Below are positions 1 to 12,599 of a stretch of DNA of 64,000 nt, in pieces. The notes below the pieces were generated by a model. It was not told the DNA's origin. It worked only from the letters and a program-made list of their open reading frames with translations, and ran no database searches. A program made the translations under genes and the position numbers. The number at the start of each line of letters is the position of its first letter. Positions within the stretch are counted from its first letter, which is position 1. This DNA comes from Reclinomonas americana ATCC 50394 (lineage: Eukaryota > Jakobida > Jakobea > Jakobida), in the NCBI GenBank assembly GCA_048213135.1, contig PS015054.1, positions 421,988 through 485,987 of the forward strand. The letters are read 5' to 3'.

Positions 1-527
1 TCATCTCTTGTCTGTCTGTTTGTGGAGGCAGGTACACGCTGGAGCACAAGCCGAAAGTGCGTGCGATGGGCCTTTTCCGATTCGTGCCTCGTGAGCTCAC
101 GTCTGTCTCTCCGCTGCGCGCAGCAACTTGGACCGCCGCCGCCAGAGATCAACTACTTGCAGTTCCGTGACGAGTTGTTGGCGCACGGCAAGGTCGCCGC
201 CATTGTGGTGCGCGGCAACGAGGAGGCCTGGATCTACCTCAACGATGGCTACAGCAATCCGTTCACCACCCCAGAGCACGCTGCCATGGTCTGTGCTCGG
301 CGCGTACTGTGCTGTTCGTTCTTCTCGCGCTTACAGCGTCGGTGTGGGTTCGTGTGCAGTTGGTGGAGCGCCAGATGCCTCAGTGCCGGATCCGCATCCG
401 AAGCGCACAGGACTTTGCGAACTCGCTGGAAGCCATCTACCGCGACCTGCAACTAGACGAGGGCATGTTCTCGCCCGTCGAGTACTACAGTTCCGACGGC
501 CGACCACTGGACGTAACGCGCGTGTGA
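1..527 (+). CDS. 3' end of gene with m-AAA-protease-type FtsH_ext domain (partial)
   Basis: The last exons read as the FtsH_ext (intermembrane-space) domain of mitochondrial m-AAA proteases such as paraplegin and AFG3L2. The exon at 124-288 encodes EINYLQFRDELLAHGKVAAI and ends at AAM. A 71-bp GT-AG intron (289-359) is removed in phase 0. The exon at 360-527 begins LVERQMPQCRIRIRSA and ends GRPLDVTRV before a TGA at 525-527. This matches paraplegin through the segment that normally precedes the second membrane helix and the AAA module. Here the protein stops instead. An upstream exon at about 33-83 is likely and its join is uncertain. The 5' part lies outside the window. The gene converges on the GSAP gene with 64 bp between stops. 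It could be a stand-alone regulator or decoy of the protease, or a broken paralogue. Confidence 0.55.
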
Positions 528-591
528 TCTCCTCTCACCTCTGCTACCGCCACATACTCATTCACCAATTGTACACTCGGTGATTGGAAGA

Positions 592-3500
592 TTAGTCCTC
601 GTCGTCGGCCGTGTGCAAGTCCTCGTCCTCATCATCGATCTCTGCCTCAATCACTCTTCTCACCGCACTCCGGTGCACGTCGAACTCCACCATTGGGCTC
701 TCCACCGACGGAGTATCGTCGTTGGCCAGCTCCGCGTCCCACACTTGCTCCAGTCGCTTGCGACTCGGGGCAGGTGACCTCGGACTGGCGGCATTGGCCG
801 ACGGATTGTGTGACTGGAACGAGTGATGCAGCACGTGCATGGAGCGGTCCATGATGAACTGGTCCTCGTGCGTCGGTGGGCTGGGGGCGGTGAGCTCAAA
901 CGCCGACAGGAACATGGACAGGGGCAGGAAACGCTCCGGCGCCGATGCACCCTGCGGTCGATCGTCAGCGCATGACTTGCAAACACACCACAACCCGGCA
1001 CCCACGCAACAGTCTCCTCGTGCCACGCTTCGCGACGCGCCTGCAGTGCCATCGCCAGGTCCGTGAATGCCTCGCCTGGCCGTGGGTGCGGATTTCGCAT
1101 GGTGGCGTGATAGAACTCGAGAAGCGGACTGTAATAAGGAGAGTCCCGAATGAGTCATGCGCACGTGCATGATTCGTGTGAGGGGGAACGCAACGTGGTG
1201 AAATCTGGGTCGTCTTCCATCAGCTCCGTACCAATCTCCTGCGTGAAGAAGCCGCGAGAGTGAGTGACACATGGAGACTCAGAATAAGAGGAGCATGTGA
1301 CTGACCGCCGGCAAACACGCCAACAAATCAAACTTGAAGGCCGGCGAGAAAGACGCCTCCGGATGGTTAATGTGCTCGCTGACAAACACATCCGAGATGC
1401 GGAAGACTCCCGCTCGCACATACTGCAAGAACATCTGCTCCGACAGGCAGTGCAAGCCGAGTGCCACGAATTCCTCCTGGAACTCCTCCGAAACCGGGAA
1501 GCCGAGGTCCTCGCACGCGCAGTGCAGTGCCTGTAGGATGTGGAAATAGTTGTGCAGCTGCGTCTGCAGGTTGGACGAGTCCGTCAGATCCGGCGTGGCC
1601 TCACGACTGATACCGCGGCTAATGTCGCCACCACCCAGCAAAATCGACGAGTCTGCGGAGGGATTGATGATGATGATGCAGACAGAAAACAAGCAGGGAA
1701 AGTAAGCAGACGCACCAGCAGCGGCACTGGCTGCGGCCACCGGGCTCGACAGCGCCGACGAAGACAAGTCGCCCTCCAGCGAAACACGAATCTGCGACAC
1801 CGTGAGCACAACGCACGCCTCTCTCGTGCGCCACGCAGAAGAGCAACGCACTCGAACTGGTGTCGATGAAGTTGACTCCGCAGGCCCTGCTCGCAGTGGT
1901 TCCACTCCATGCAACAACTCCACCGGCAGTGCCACCGGTGTTGGTGCGATGCGGTGACCTGGCGCTGGCTCCAGCAGCAGTGCCCGCGCATCGGCAAACA
2001 CTTCGCGAATGAGACGGAACAGCGCCGACGACTCTTCTGACTGCTCGCGTGCCGGTGAGATGGATGGATATGTGGTGTGTAGGGGAAAGACATGCACGCG
2101 ACACGAACCAAAATGGCACCCATGTGTAGCGTCAGTGAAGCCACGCGCGGCTTGAGCTCCCGACTTGACGCCACCTTTTCCATGTGATACCTGCAATGCC
2201 GATAAAGGGGATATGCGGTGAGATGACTGACAAAAATAGATGCACTGAGAGCAGGCGTGACGCACCGCAAGGCGTGCGCGAACACGCAGTTGCTGCGGAA
2301 CGAGGCCGGCTCAAACACCACTTGCGAGCGATCTGGCATCCCAGAAGCGGCGGAACTCGCACTCGTGTCGGCAAAGCTCGCTCCAGTGGACGCGGCCAGC
2401 AACGATGCGTCCGACGCATAGAACGACGAGTCGGCAACCGAGCGTGACAATGGCGACACTGCACATGTACAAACAAGTGAGACGGCTTCCAGCGACGAGC
2501 CGGCCAGTCCCACCCACCGTGAGGATTCGCTCGACCCGCGGCACGTGTACGAGAGCTGTTTGTTCGTGACGGTGGTGATCTTTGCAAGAAGGTGAGACCG
2601 GGGCGGGGGGATGGAAGGCAGGCAGGTAATGCAAAACGAAACTGTCCCACATCGCTGTTGAGCGACACGTTGGATTGCACTCCGGGTGAACCCATTGTCG
2701 AGCTCGCCGAGGAGGTGTTTTGCAGACTCGACGACGACAACAGTCGGGTCATTGACTCATTCTGTGCATGCGAGCCGAGATACGAGATGCGCGGTTTCGG
2801 GTCGGGATTGCGGAGCGAGAATTCACGAATGTCGTCCAGTGTCACTCGCCAGCGGTCGGAAGCAGGAGGCACGCGCTACACGCAGTAGGTGAGGTCTCTC
2901 TCAGCATGCATGTGAGTGTGTGCTTAGATGTGGATGGATACACACCGATTCGTCCAACAGCATGTAGTGCACATTGTTCGTCCGGTGATACCGATTGCCA
3001 CACAGGCTCTTGCGACGCTGCGAGACACAACACGAAAGATAAGAGGCGAGCGACGGACCATTCTCGACTCTGGAGAATGTACGAAACGTCGCGCTGAGAC
3101 ACGGACGCGATCACGGTGGTCATGGGCAAAAAGTTGAGGATCACCGGATCCACTTCCTCTTGCGCCGACATGTACGACGAGCCTGCAGGACGCGTGAGAG
3201 CTGGCTCGCAGCGATGAGACAAGCAAAGCTAATGTCCGCACCAAGCAGATACTCGGCCAACACGTCTTTTGAGAGGAGATGCGGAAACTCGATGCACAGT
3301 TTTCGGATAATCTGTGCGCGTGTCAACATACCGGCGTCGCGAGTGTTCCCTCACACACACACACACCTGCTGTGCCAGCTCGTACTCGCGGAGATGCACG
3401 AGGCAGCAGTGAATTGTCGGTGCGTAGCTCTTGGTGATCTTTAGCGAGAACCACTCCAGCAGTTCGGCCTTGTCGAGATAGTATTCGTACAACACACCAC

Positions 3501-5823
3501 TGTGCGTATCGACAAGATATTCACCTGCGCAGGTCGGGCGGGAGAATGAGCGCAACAGTCGATCGCAAAGCATCGCTTGCGACAACACACCAATGGTACA
3601 CGAGAAGAACGGATCGACACGTCGCTGGTCGGGCGGCAAGGAAATGGCCACCGGAACCGGACTGCGAACACCTGCAGCAGGACACCAGTCAAACACATGC
3701 GGCACGGAGAGGGAGGCGAAGACCACGCATGTACCTCCCGGTGGCGGAGCGGGGAAGCGCGGTGGACCACCACCGACAAGGCCCGTGGACATGGAGGCCA
3801 CGTACGTCTCATTGGCTTCGTTCTCGTCAAAAGGCAGTCGAGGAACCAGCTCGTGGCCTGCACACGCGCGCGGACACACAGTTGGTCCACATTGTGTGTC
3901 AGCGCAACGCTCACTCCCGCCCACCCCCCTCACCCATCACAATCAGCCAGTCGCACGGCACATGCTTCACACCACAGTCCATCAGCTGCAGGTAGTGACC
4001 GGGGATCCACAGCACCAGCAGATCGTGGATGGCGCCAAAGATAACCCGGCACCGCCGGAACTCCTCCTCGTCGATATCGTGGGGCTGACGAGGAGCAAGT
4101 GAGTGTGCCACACAAAAAGGCACAGAGAATCTCCGCTGCACTTCACCATGATGGTCGCCTCGAGACGTGTCTTTTGGTGAATCATGTAAATGTGCACGAG
4201 GATCTGTCGCTGGAAACCCGACGCCGGGTTCTCCTGAATGACTTGCTGGCACAGACACAAACCGAGCTGCCGCGCAACGATGCGTCAGCAGCAGCAACCT
4301 CACTCCACCAATCGAGGATGTGTGGGTACGCACCTCACGCAAGTGTACGACATGCATGTGGAGACCGCGGTCGGGACCGGCGTTGCCACATTGCCACACA
4401 GGCAGACTCATCGAGGCTGGCGATGTCGACGGCGATTCCGACAGAGCATACTCGGGGAGCGGGAGCTACAAGAGGGGAAAGGCATTGTCATTCCATTGAC
4501 TACACATCGCACACGAGATGCAGGGTTAGCTACACACCGGCAACTGTGCATCGAGCACAATCTCCGGTCGTCGCGGATCGGCCAGTGAACAGCAGCGGAA
4601 ACATGTCTCCTTTTGCTGTATGTACCTCGGTTAATCGATCTGCGTTCACACACATGCACGCGCGATACTGCACGCAACTCCACCCTGCTGCCGCAGCGCG
4701 ACAATATACAGTGCACGTCTTTCACAGTCCCACTCGTACCACACGTGCCGTTTGACCAGTTGCACAATGAGTTCCGGCTGCGATGTGATGCGCTTGCAAC
4801 GCTGCGCCACACACACGCACAGAAGTGAGCACGGAGGACCGCAAGCAGGGCGCGCCCAGCAGCACACACCGTATTCGACGAGGAAATGTTTTCGAGAGGC
4901 AACTTGTACAACTCGATGCGCTCCTTCTCTACAAAGAACAGGAACCAGGCATTGTTGTCGAGCGTCGCCAGGAACTGAATAGCAGACGGAAGTGAGCGAG
5001 GAGGGGCGGTGGTGATACCACGGGAGAGCACGCCACTTGCCTGGATGCGCTGATACTTGCGCGAACGCAGGTAGCACGAGAAGCGACCACGCTGCGGCCG
5101 AATCTCCACCAGGTACGTATCGAAAGCACCTGTGGATCACCGATGAGCACGAGACACGTAGCAGCAGCAGGTAGAAGTAGCAACGCAACTCTCCACCGTG
5201 CGACGCCCATCCTCGCCCAGCTTCTGATGCGAGTTGATGGTGGTGAAGGCTGCGAAACCAAAATGAATTCGCCCGACAACCAACCCTCATCTCCCTCCTT
5301 CGCTCACCGAGAATCGTATGATCATGATTGACCGAGGCCGACACACAGTTGAGAATGTGCTCATGCACATAAATCGTCTCCGCCGTGCCCGTCATGGGAT
5401 GCACCAAGTCAATGCAACTCCCCATTCCATTCTACACACACACACACACAGCTGAGAACAACCAAGCCACAAGAGAGACAGACAAACACACACGCGCACC
5501 AGTGGCAACGGTACACCCTCCTCCTCCAGCGGCGTATCCCACGACACCAGCAGGTAACCCTGCGAGTCTTGCCCGACCACTCGCGAGCCGGGTTTTCTCA
5601 CACGCACCGGCGGCATTGGCGGCACCGCTGAAGCCTCCTCTGTGGCCACTGGCACACCTCCATCACCACCAACATTAGAAGCAGCAGCCGTGTTTGTGGA
5701 GTCTGCTGCCACAGCTGCTGTGTTGAGAGGCTTGCGCACTCGATTCTCCACGCGTACGCCGCCTGTCAGCTCCCCACTGCCCGCCAGCGAGAACAGGTCG
5801 CACACAGGCGTCACGCGCAACAT
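592..5823 (-). CDS. GSAP: Gamma-secretase-activating protein (GSAP/PION) homologue
   Basis: This is a long minus-strand gene with many small introns. The predicted protein follows human GSAP in order. The start MLRVTPVCDLFSLAG compares with MALRLVADFDL. It is followed by CVSASVNHDHTIL (about 5350), FLATLDNNAWFLFFVEKERI (about 4950), a key match WIPGHYLQLMDCGVKHVPC to YLPGHFFHLLNVQHPDLIC (about 3980), YLVDTHSGVLYEYYL (about 3490), and the helical C-terminal half with LNFLPMTTVIASVSQRDVSY (about 3130) and FVSEHINHPEASFSPAFKF (about 1360). The stop is TAA at 592-594 after an acidic tail. I chose ATG 5823-5821 over an in-frame ATG at 5874 because it matches the family start. The first exon ends at 5500, and 5'UTR space before the divergent XRN2 gene is very short. 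In animals the C-terminal fragment is reported to modulate gamma-secretase. The role here is unknown. Internal exon borders are approximate. Confidence 0.72.
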
Positions 5824-5901
5824 TCGCTGTCTGTGTGTGAGTGTGAGCGTGACAAAGCGCCCTGCGTGACTCATTCATTGACTTGTGACTCTCTTGTAAG
5901 A
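5824..5901. promoter_or_regulatory. Very short divergent GSAP/XRN2 spacer, probable bidirectional promoter
   Basis: Only 78 bp separate the two inferred start codons, which point away from each other. Both 5'UTRs and the core promoter elements must fit here or extend into the coding ends. No TATA box is evident. The spacer is rich in GTGTGTGAGTGTGAG repeats. Confidence 0.5.
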
Positions 5902-8900
5902 ATGGGCGTCCCCGCGTTCTTCCGGTTGCGTGCCACTGCCCCTCGCGCGCTCTCTCTCTCACACACACACGTGCTCTCTCTCTTTTTGGTGCTCACGTGC
6001 ATTGCGCGCGCAGATGGTTGAGCACCAAGTACCCACTGGTGATGCGCAACGCGGTGGAGGTGCGTCCAGAGGATCAGGCGGGTGTGCCGGTGGATATCAC
6101 CGAGGCGAACCCGAATGGCGAGGAGTTTGACAACTTGTACCTCGATATGAATGGTGTGTGTGTGTGTATAAAGGAGAGTGCATGCATGCATGAAAGTGTG
6201 CTGACTTTTTTTGCGTTGTGAAGGCATCATTCACCCGTGCACGCATCCGCCTGATGGGGTGAGTGTGTGTGTGTGTGCGTGCTCTCTCGTTCTCTCTTTG
6301 TGTGTGTGAGGGGGAGAAGAAAGGGTCTTGTTTGAGTTGGTCATGACTTTGCGTGGGGGGACATGTGCAGGCGCCGCCTCCAACGGAGGAGCACATGATG
6401 GTGGCCATCATGGAGTACATTGACCGCATCTTTGCGATTGTGCGCCCGCGCAAGTTGCTCTTCATGGCGATTGGTAAGAGAGAGAGAGAGAGATGAAGGC
6501 AATGCAGCATTTTGACACTTTGTCTGTGCAGATGGAGTGGCTCCGCGTGCCAAGATGAACCAGCAGCGGTCGCGTCGTTTTCGTGCGGTGAAGGAGGCCG
6601 ATGAGCGTGCAGCAGCGCGTGAGGAGCTGGCCAAGGAGCTCCGTGCGCAGGGCCACAAGATCCCGCCACTGGAGCACGGATCGGTGTGTCACTGCTGCTT
6701 GCTGCTTGCTGTTACGTTGCATGCTGACTGGTCTCGGCAGCACTTTGATCGCAATGTCATCACACCCGGCACTCCGTTCATGGCCAAGGTGGCCGAGTGT
6801 GTGCGCTACTATGCGCTGAGTCGCATGAACACGGAGCCGGCGTGGAAGAACGTTGAGCTCTCTCTCTCTCTCCTTGCCTCCTGTGCGCGTGTCTCTCACA
6901 CGGTCTGTGTGTGCTGGTGTGCTGCAGATCAAGGTGATCTTCTCCGACGCCAATGCTCCCGGTGAAGGCGAGCACAAGATTGTCGAGTTCATTCGTGAGA
7001 CGCGTGTCCGCGAGGGCTACGATCCCGACACCAAGCACGTGTTGTACGGCTTGGTACGTTTGCCGTAGTTTCCAATCCCCCCGGCGCGCTGGCTCACACT
7101 TGTCGTTGTGCTCGTGCAGGATGCCGATCTCATCATGTTGGCTCTGGCTACACATGAGGCGCACTTCACCATTCTGCGTGAGCAGGTGTTTGTGCCGCGC
7201 GATGAAATGATGCAAGATCGTGAACGAAAGCAGCTGCTGGAGCGCATTGAAGAACTGCGTGGTACGCTTGACGCTCGCGCGCGTGGTGGCGAGAGCCCTC
7301 GTGCTCTTGCTGCTGCTCTTTTCCCCCCGCCTTTGCAGCCTGTGGACCAAAGCTCTGTTTCCCTGTTTGTGTGTGCGTGCGTGTGTGTGTGTGTGTCTGT
7401 GTATTGCGTGTAGCGTACGGCAAGCCGGTTGAGACAGAGGAGGAAGCGCGCTTGAACGAACTCGAGGCGGCGCGCGCAAAGGGACCAAAACCATTCCAGC
7501 TGCTCAGCATTCCAGTCTTGCGAGAGTATCTAGAGGCCGAGGTCTTTTTTTCGAGAGTGTGTGCAAACTTGCAGCTCCACGCCCAGTGTTGCTCATGCGC
7601 AAATGTGTCCCCTCCTCCTTCCCTCCCCCGCCCTTTCAGTTCCAAGTTCCGCAAGGCACACTGCCGTTCCCGTACGATTTTGAGCGCATCATCGACGACA
7701 TTATCTTTATTCTGTTCTTCTGCGGCAATGATTTCCTGCCGCACTTGCCGGCGCTCGACATTCGCGAGGGAGCCGTCGACACCCTGTTCAACATCTACCG
7801 ACGCATGCTGCCGCAGCTGGGCGGGTACGTCACCGATCGAGGCAGGATCAGTGTTCCCCGAGTAGAGCGTCTGCTGGCCGAAGTTGGTCAGTGCTCCCTC
7901 TCTTTGCACCGTAGTCGTGCAATCTACGCGGCCAACAATTATTTCTCCACTCGATGCAGGCACGTTGGAGGAGAAGTTTTTCATTCAGCGCACTCAACGC
8001 GAGGCACAGCGTGCTCGCCAGATGGCCAACCGCCGGTCAGTGCCCCTCTCCGCTTCGGCGGTCATGTTGTCTCGATTCTCACTCTCGTGGTCAGTGATGG
8101 CCATGGCCACGGCCACGGTCACGGTCACGGTGGATCGCGGGGCGGCGGGACTCCACAGACGCCCATGACGCCTCTGTCACCGTCGACACCGTTTTCGACC
8201 GTTCCCGGGTTTGCGGTGCCGTATCAGGTTGTGGGCACAGCGGCCGAGATGCCCAAAATCGACGTGGTTCGCCGTGGTGTCTCCTGTCGGTGTGACATTA
8301 ACATTGTGCCTGACACGCTTGTTTTTTATGTCTTGCACAGGCGGCCCTGGCGGAGGCAACTCGCCAGAATCAGTCGGTCAGTGCCGAGCTGCGCACTCGC
8401 GACAGCGGTGCTGCCAACAAACAGGCAGCGCGCGAGCTGAAGAACCAGCTCCTTGGCAAGCGCAAGCGGCCAAAGGATGAAACCGCGGCCGCTGGAGACG
8501 ACACGGCTGCCACAGAGGCCAGCGCTGCCGCAGATGCTGCTGGCGAGGCTGTGGCAGAGGAGAGCATGGAACCGGTGACGGTGCTGCCGGCGGACGCACC
8601 TGATGCGGAGCTCGATGCGGCCATGGCGGAAATGGCGGATGACATCCCCGCGCCAGAGTCTGACACTCCGGCAGGGGATGTGGAGGAACCACCCGTCAAG
8701 GCACGCAAGCTCGACGATGGCAGTTTCGTACCTCCTCCTGTGCCCCCCCCCCTCTCTGCCATATGGAGCACGAGCATAATCAATGTTGCTGCAGCTCCCA
8801 TGGCCACGGCTGCCGCGCCAGAGGCAGAGGGACTGACTGCAGCACCTTCACTCGGGCCGCTGGAGATGGCCGCCGACGACGAAGAGGACGAGGCAACTGC

Positions 8901-11900
8901 GGCAGTGGTGGAGGAGCTGGAGGCAGTGAAGGCGGCTGCGGATAAGGATGCCGAGCAATCGCTTCACTTGTTCACCTACATGTTCAAGAAGAAGACGCAG
9001 GAGCTGACCCAGGTCGCTGATGCCGCCGACAATTTGCGGTGCGTGTGGATGGTGGTGACTCAGTGTTTGACGAATTTTTTCTGATTTCGTTTGCGCAGTC
9101 TCGGTGAGGCGGGTTGGCGCGAGCGGTACTATCAGTCCAAGTTCCATGTCGCGTACGGCACGCCCGAATTCGAACAGTTCAAGCGCGAGATCCAGCGCAG
9201 CTACATGGAGGGCCTGCAGTGGGTGTACTCGTACTATTATGTGCGTCCATAGTTCCTCATCTTGAATTCTTCGTATCCAGAAACTCATTTTCTGCTGTTG
9301 GGCACAGGGTTCGTCGCCGCTGTCGAGCGCCTGCAACTTTACTGCTTCACTGCTTGTATTGCGATGCTGACTTTGTTTCCGCCACTTGTGTGTGTTTCTC
9401 AATGCGCGACAGATGGATGCCCGTCATGTTGCGTCTTTTCGTTGTGGACTATCGAATCCTCTCTCGCTGAACCTTGCAATCTCCTTTTCTCTTTCTCTTG
9501 TTCGACCTGCAGGGTCGTGGTATTTCCCGTACCACTATGCACCCATGTGCTTCGAGCTGGTCGGCCTGGCTGAGTTGTACCCGGAGCAGGGTCCGACATT
9601 TGAGCTCGGCAAGCCGTTTGCTCCGTTCGAGCAGCTCATGGCGGTGCGTTCCCTCCTCGTGTCGCTGACTCTACACGACAAGGCTCGTGACTCATTGCGT
9701 TCACGTGCAGGTGCTGCCGGCGGGTTCATGCGCGGCTCTGCCCAGTGGCTACCACTGGTTGATGAAGGAGCCGTCGTCACCGATTATTGACTTTTATCCG
9801 GAGGATTTCGTCATTGATCTGGAGGGCTGCAAGGCGACATGGATGGGCGTCGCGCTGCTGCCATTCATCGACGAGCAGCGCTTGCTGACGGCGCTGGAAC
9901 CAGTCAAGACGACGCTGACTCGGGACGAGATTGCTCGCAACTCGCTTGGGTGCGTGCAATACGCAAGTGGTGCTTTTGTTGAAAACACCATTCACTCACA
10001 ATGTTCGCCGCAGTGAGACGCTCTTGTTCCTCCACCGAGAGCATCCCTTTGGCGGTGCTGTTCTGCCTCTTGGTATGTCAGCGTAACGTACATGTGCGCT
10101 CACGAGGTTGGGAATCTCATCGTTGCCTGCGTGTCTCAGTGGCCGGCGACGAAGCAGAGGAGGTGGAAATGGATCCGTTGCTCACTCCCAGCATCACCGG
10201 TCGCTGCAAGCGCACCGACAAGGCGGTGAAGGTCGACGGCGTTGTGCGTTCACCGCTCCCCAAGTGAGTGCGCTTCCCGGACCTGTTGTCGTCGTCGTGG
10301 GAGAAAATGGTGTTGACAAGGTCTCGCAGGTCAATGGGAACCGATGTGCCGCACAATCAAGCTCTGGTGTGCGTGTACAAGCTGCCCGAGCACCTTCCGC
10401 ACATTACGCACTTGCTGCCGAACGTCAAGTTGCCTCCGCGCTGTTGCGTTGACACTGCCTTGTGTGTGTGTGTGTGTACCGCACACTGTGCTCATCACGC
10501 AAGCCCTCCCCTTCATGCAGTGATTCCAACGGACTGGGCGCCGCGCCGTCAGAGCTTCGGCGGCGGCGGTGGTGGTGGTGATCGCGGCAATGGTGGTGGT
10601 TACCGTGGCGAAGGCGGCTACGGTGGCGGCCGTGGTGGCGGTGGCGGTGGCGGTGGCGGCCGTGGTGGTTATCAAGGCAATCGCTTCAGCCACTCGCAGC
10701 AGGTGTGTACGCACTCGCATGCGTCTGTGTGCGTGTTTGTGAGCAAGTGATCTGATAAGCGCGCGCGTGTCATCAGATGATGATGGACGCAGAGGCTGCC
10801 AAGCGCATCATTGAGGCGCACCAGGGTCGCGGTGGTGGTGGTGGTGGTGGTGGTGGTGGTGGTGGTGGCCGTGATCAGTCGTACTCGTCGCAATCGTCGC
10901 AGCACGGGTATCACCAGCATCAGCAGCAGCAGCACGGACATCATCGCCAGCACGACTCATATGGTGGCGGTGGTGATCGTGGAGGCGGTCGTGGAGGCGA
11001 TCGAGGCGGTGACCGAGGTGGTGACCGAGGTGGAGACCGCGGTGGTGGCCGTGGTGGTGGTGGTGGTGGTGGCGGCCGTGGTGGTGGTGGCTATCCTGAC
11101 CGACGGTTCGTGGACCCCTCGTCACCATTCATTGTCACTGTGTTCTCATTTTATCTGTCTTGTGATGATGGTACAGGGATTCGGGATACAACCGCAGTGG
11201 CAGTGGTGGACGACAGCGCAGTCCGCCTCGTTCACACGGTGGCGGCGGTGGCGGCGGAGACCGGTGAGTGTGCCTGCCTGCGAGTCCATTGGTGTGTTTC
11301 TGCGCTGGTTCGCTTACAATTAGCCTCGTCTGTCAGGTACTCTGGTGGCCGCCGTTCGCCTCCTCGTCACGGTACGTGTGTTTGCTCATTCCGTGCCATT
11401 GTCGCACCTGTCTCATTGTGTTCACGCGTGCGTGCGATGCAGAGCGTGAATCGTATTCTGGTCGACACGGCAGTGAGCGTGACCGCGTGGTGCAGCACTA
11501 CGGTGGCCCGTACATTCCCAAGCTGCCCGATCGGCAGTACCAGTCCAACTCTCCCGAGCGGCACTACGGTCGCGACGACGACAGGAGGTGAGTGTGTGCC
11601 CCTGTGCATGAGTGCCATGCGCTGTTATCGGCTAAGCTGTTGTGCATGCAGGCCGCGATCTGGATACCCGTACGAGCCTGCTCCCGAATATGGTGCTCCC
11701 CGGCATCACGGTGGGGCGGCCGCTGCTGCTGCAGCTGCTGCCGCCGCTGCCGCGCCGATGATGCACCCCGGCTATGCTCGTTGCGTATTCTGTGTCTGAG
11801 TTTCGTCTCCTTTTGCGCAAGCATTGCGTGCTCACTCTTCTTCGCCGCAGCTCCGATGGCCTACGGATCGCAGCCGCAAGCCTCGGCACCCGCGGTGGGC

Positions 11901-12417
11901 GCCTACATGCCTGCCGCAGCCATGCCAACTGCCGCCGTGGCTCCTGCACCCTACATGGCGGCGCAAGTGCCGCAGCCGCGTGCTGGTGGATACGCACCGG
12001 TTACCGGCGGCTACGGCATGTACGGTGGCGGTCCGTCGCCGTACGTTGCCGCCGCGGCCCCTGCCCCCGTGGCTCCTGGCTACGACGCAGCGTATGCTCC
12101 CGTGCAGTACAGCACGCCCTCGTACGCGCAGCAACAGACGCCGCAACAACTGAGTGGCCAGGTATTGTGTGCTGCGCCCGCACTTTGTGAAGTGTCTCTC
12201 TGCATGCCAACCACCTCCACAGTTGCAGAACGCCTTCTCCGCGCTTTCACAGCAAGTGTACGCGGCCGCTGGCCTGTACCCACCGCCAGCGGTTGCGGCA
12301 GCGGCTCCTGCCGTGCCACCGCCGCCGCCGCCTCCGCCGCCACGCCAAGCGGGCTACGGTTATCCACCACAACAGCAGCCGCCGCCGCCTTCGGGCTCCG
12401 GAGGCTACTATTACTAA
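5902..12417 (+). CDS. XRN2: 5'-3' exoribonuclease 2 (XRN2/RAT1) with Gly/RGG- and Ala-rich tail
   Basis: This is a multi-exon gene for the nuclear 5'-3' exoribonuclease that degrades RNA from the 5' end and acts in torpedo termination and rRNA trimming. The start exon MGVPAFF joins [15 protein letters not shown] across an intron, as in all XRN proteins. Catalytic-core motifs appear in order: [30 protein letters not shown] (about 6950), [13 protein letters not shown] (7120), [19 protein letters not shown] (7725), and the conserved RYYQSKF (9127) and SPIIDFYP (9777) blocks. The CCHC zinc knuckle found in animal XRN2 between the ATHE and VLREYLE blocks is absent. A charged segment, [15 protein letters not shown] then [14 protein letters not shown], sits there instead. 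After about 10540 the protein becomes an intrinsically disordered tail of glycine/RGG runs (10560-11090), His/Gln stretches, a poly-Ala run (about 11715) and Pro/Tyr-rich sequence. It ends YY before TAA 12415-12417. Whether the whole tail belongs to one transcript is inferred from open, phase-compatible exons. Confidence 0.9.
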
Positions 12418-12599
12418 AGTGGATCACTGCCGTCGAGTGCAGTCGTGCATCTTCCTTCCCCAATAACCCATTATTACAAGAACCCCCAATCGTCAAACGT
12501 GCACTAGACGCAGCACAGAGGGCACGTCCTGCAATTCTCCTCATTGTTTCGTCGTGCGTCGGTGAGAGAAGGCAAAGGAGTGTGTGTGTGAGAGAGAAC
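12418..12599. other. XRN2-CTP synthase tandem spacer
   Basis: This 182-bp spacer lies between same-strand genes. It contains an AATAACC-type, A-rich stretch about 40 bp after the XRN2 stop and a (GT)n/GAGAGA tract just before the next ATG. No further gene is seen. Confidence 0.4.

Noticed and set aside
5823-5874. Upstream in-frame ATG at 5874 as the GSAP start
   Set aside because: The extra 17 residues are His/Thr-rich translation of GT repeats, and the family match begins at MLRVTP.
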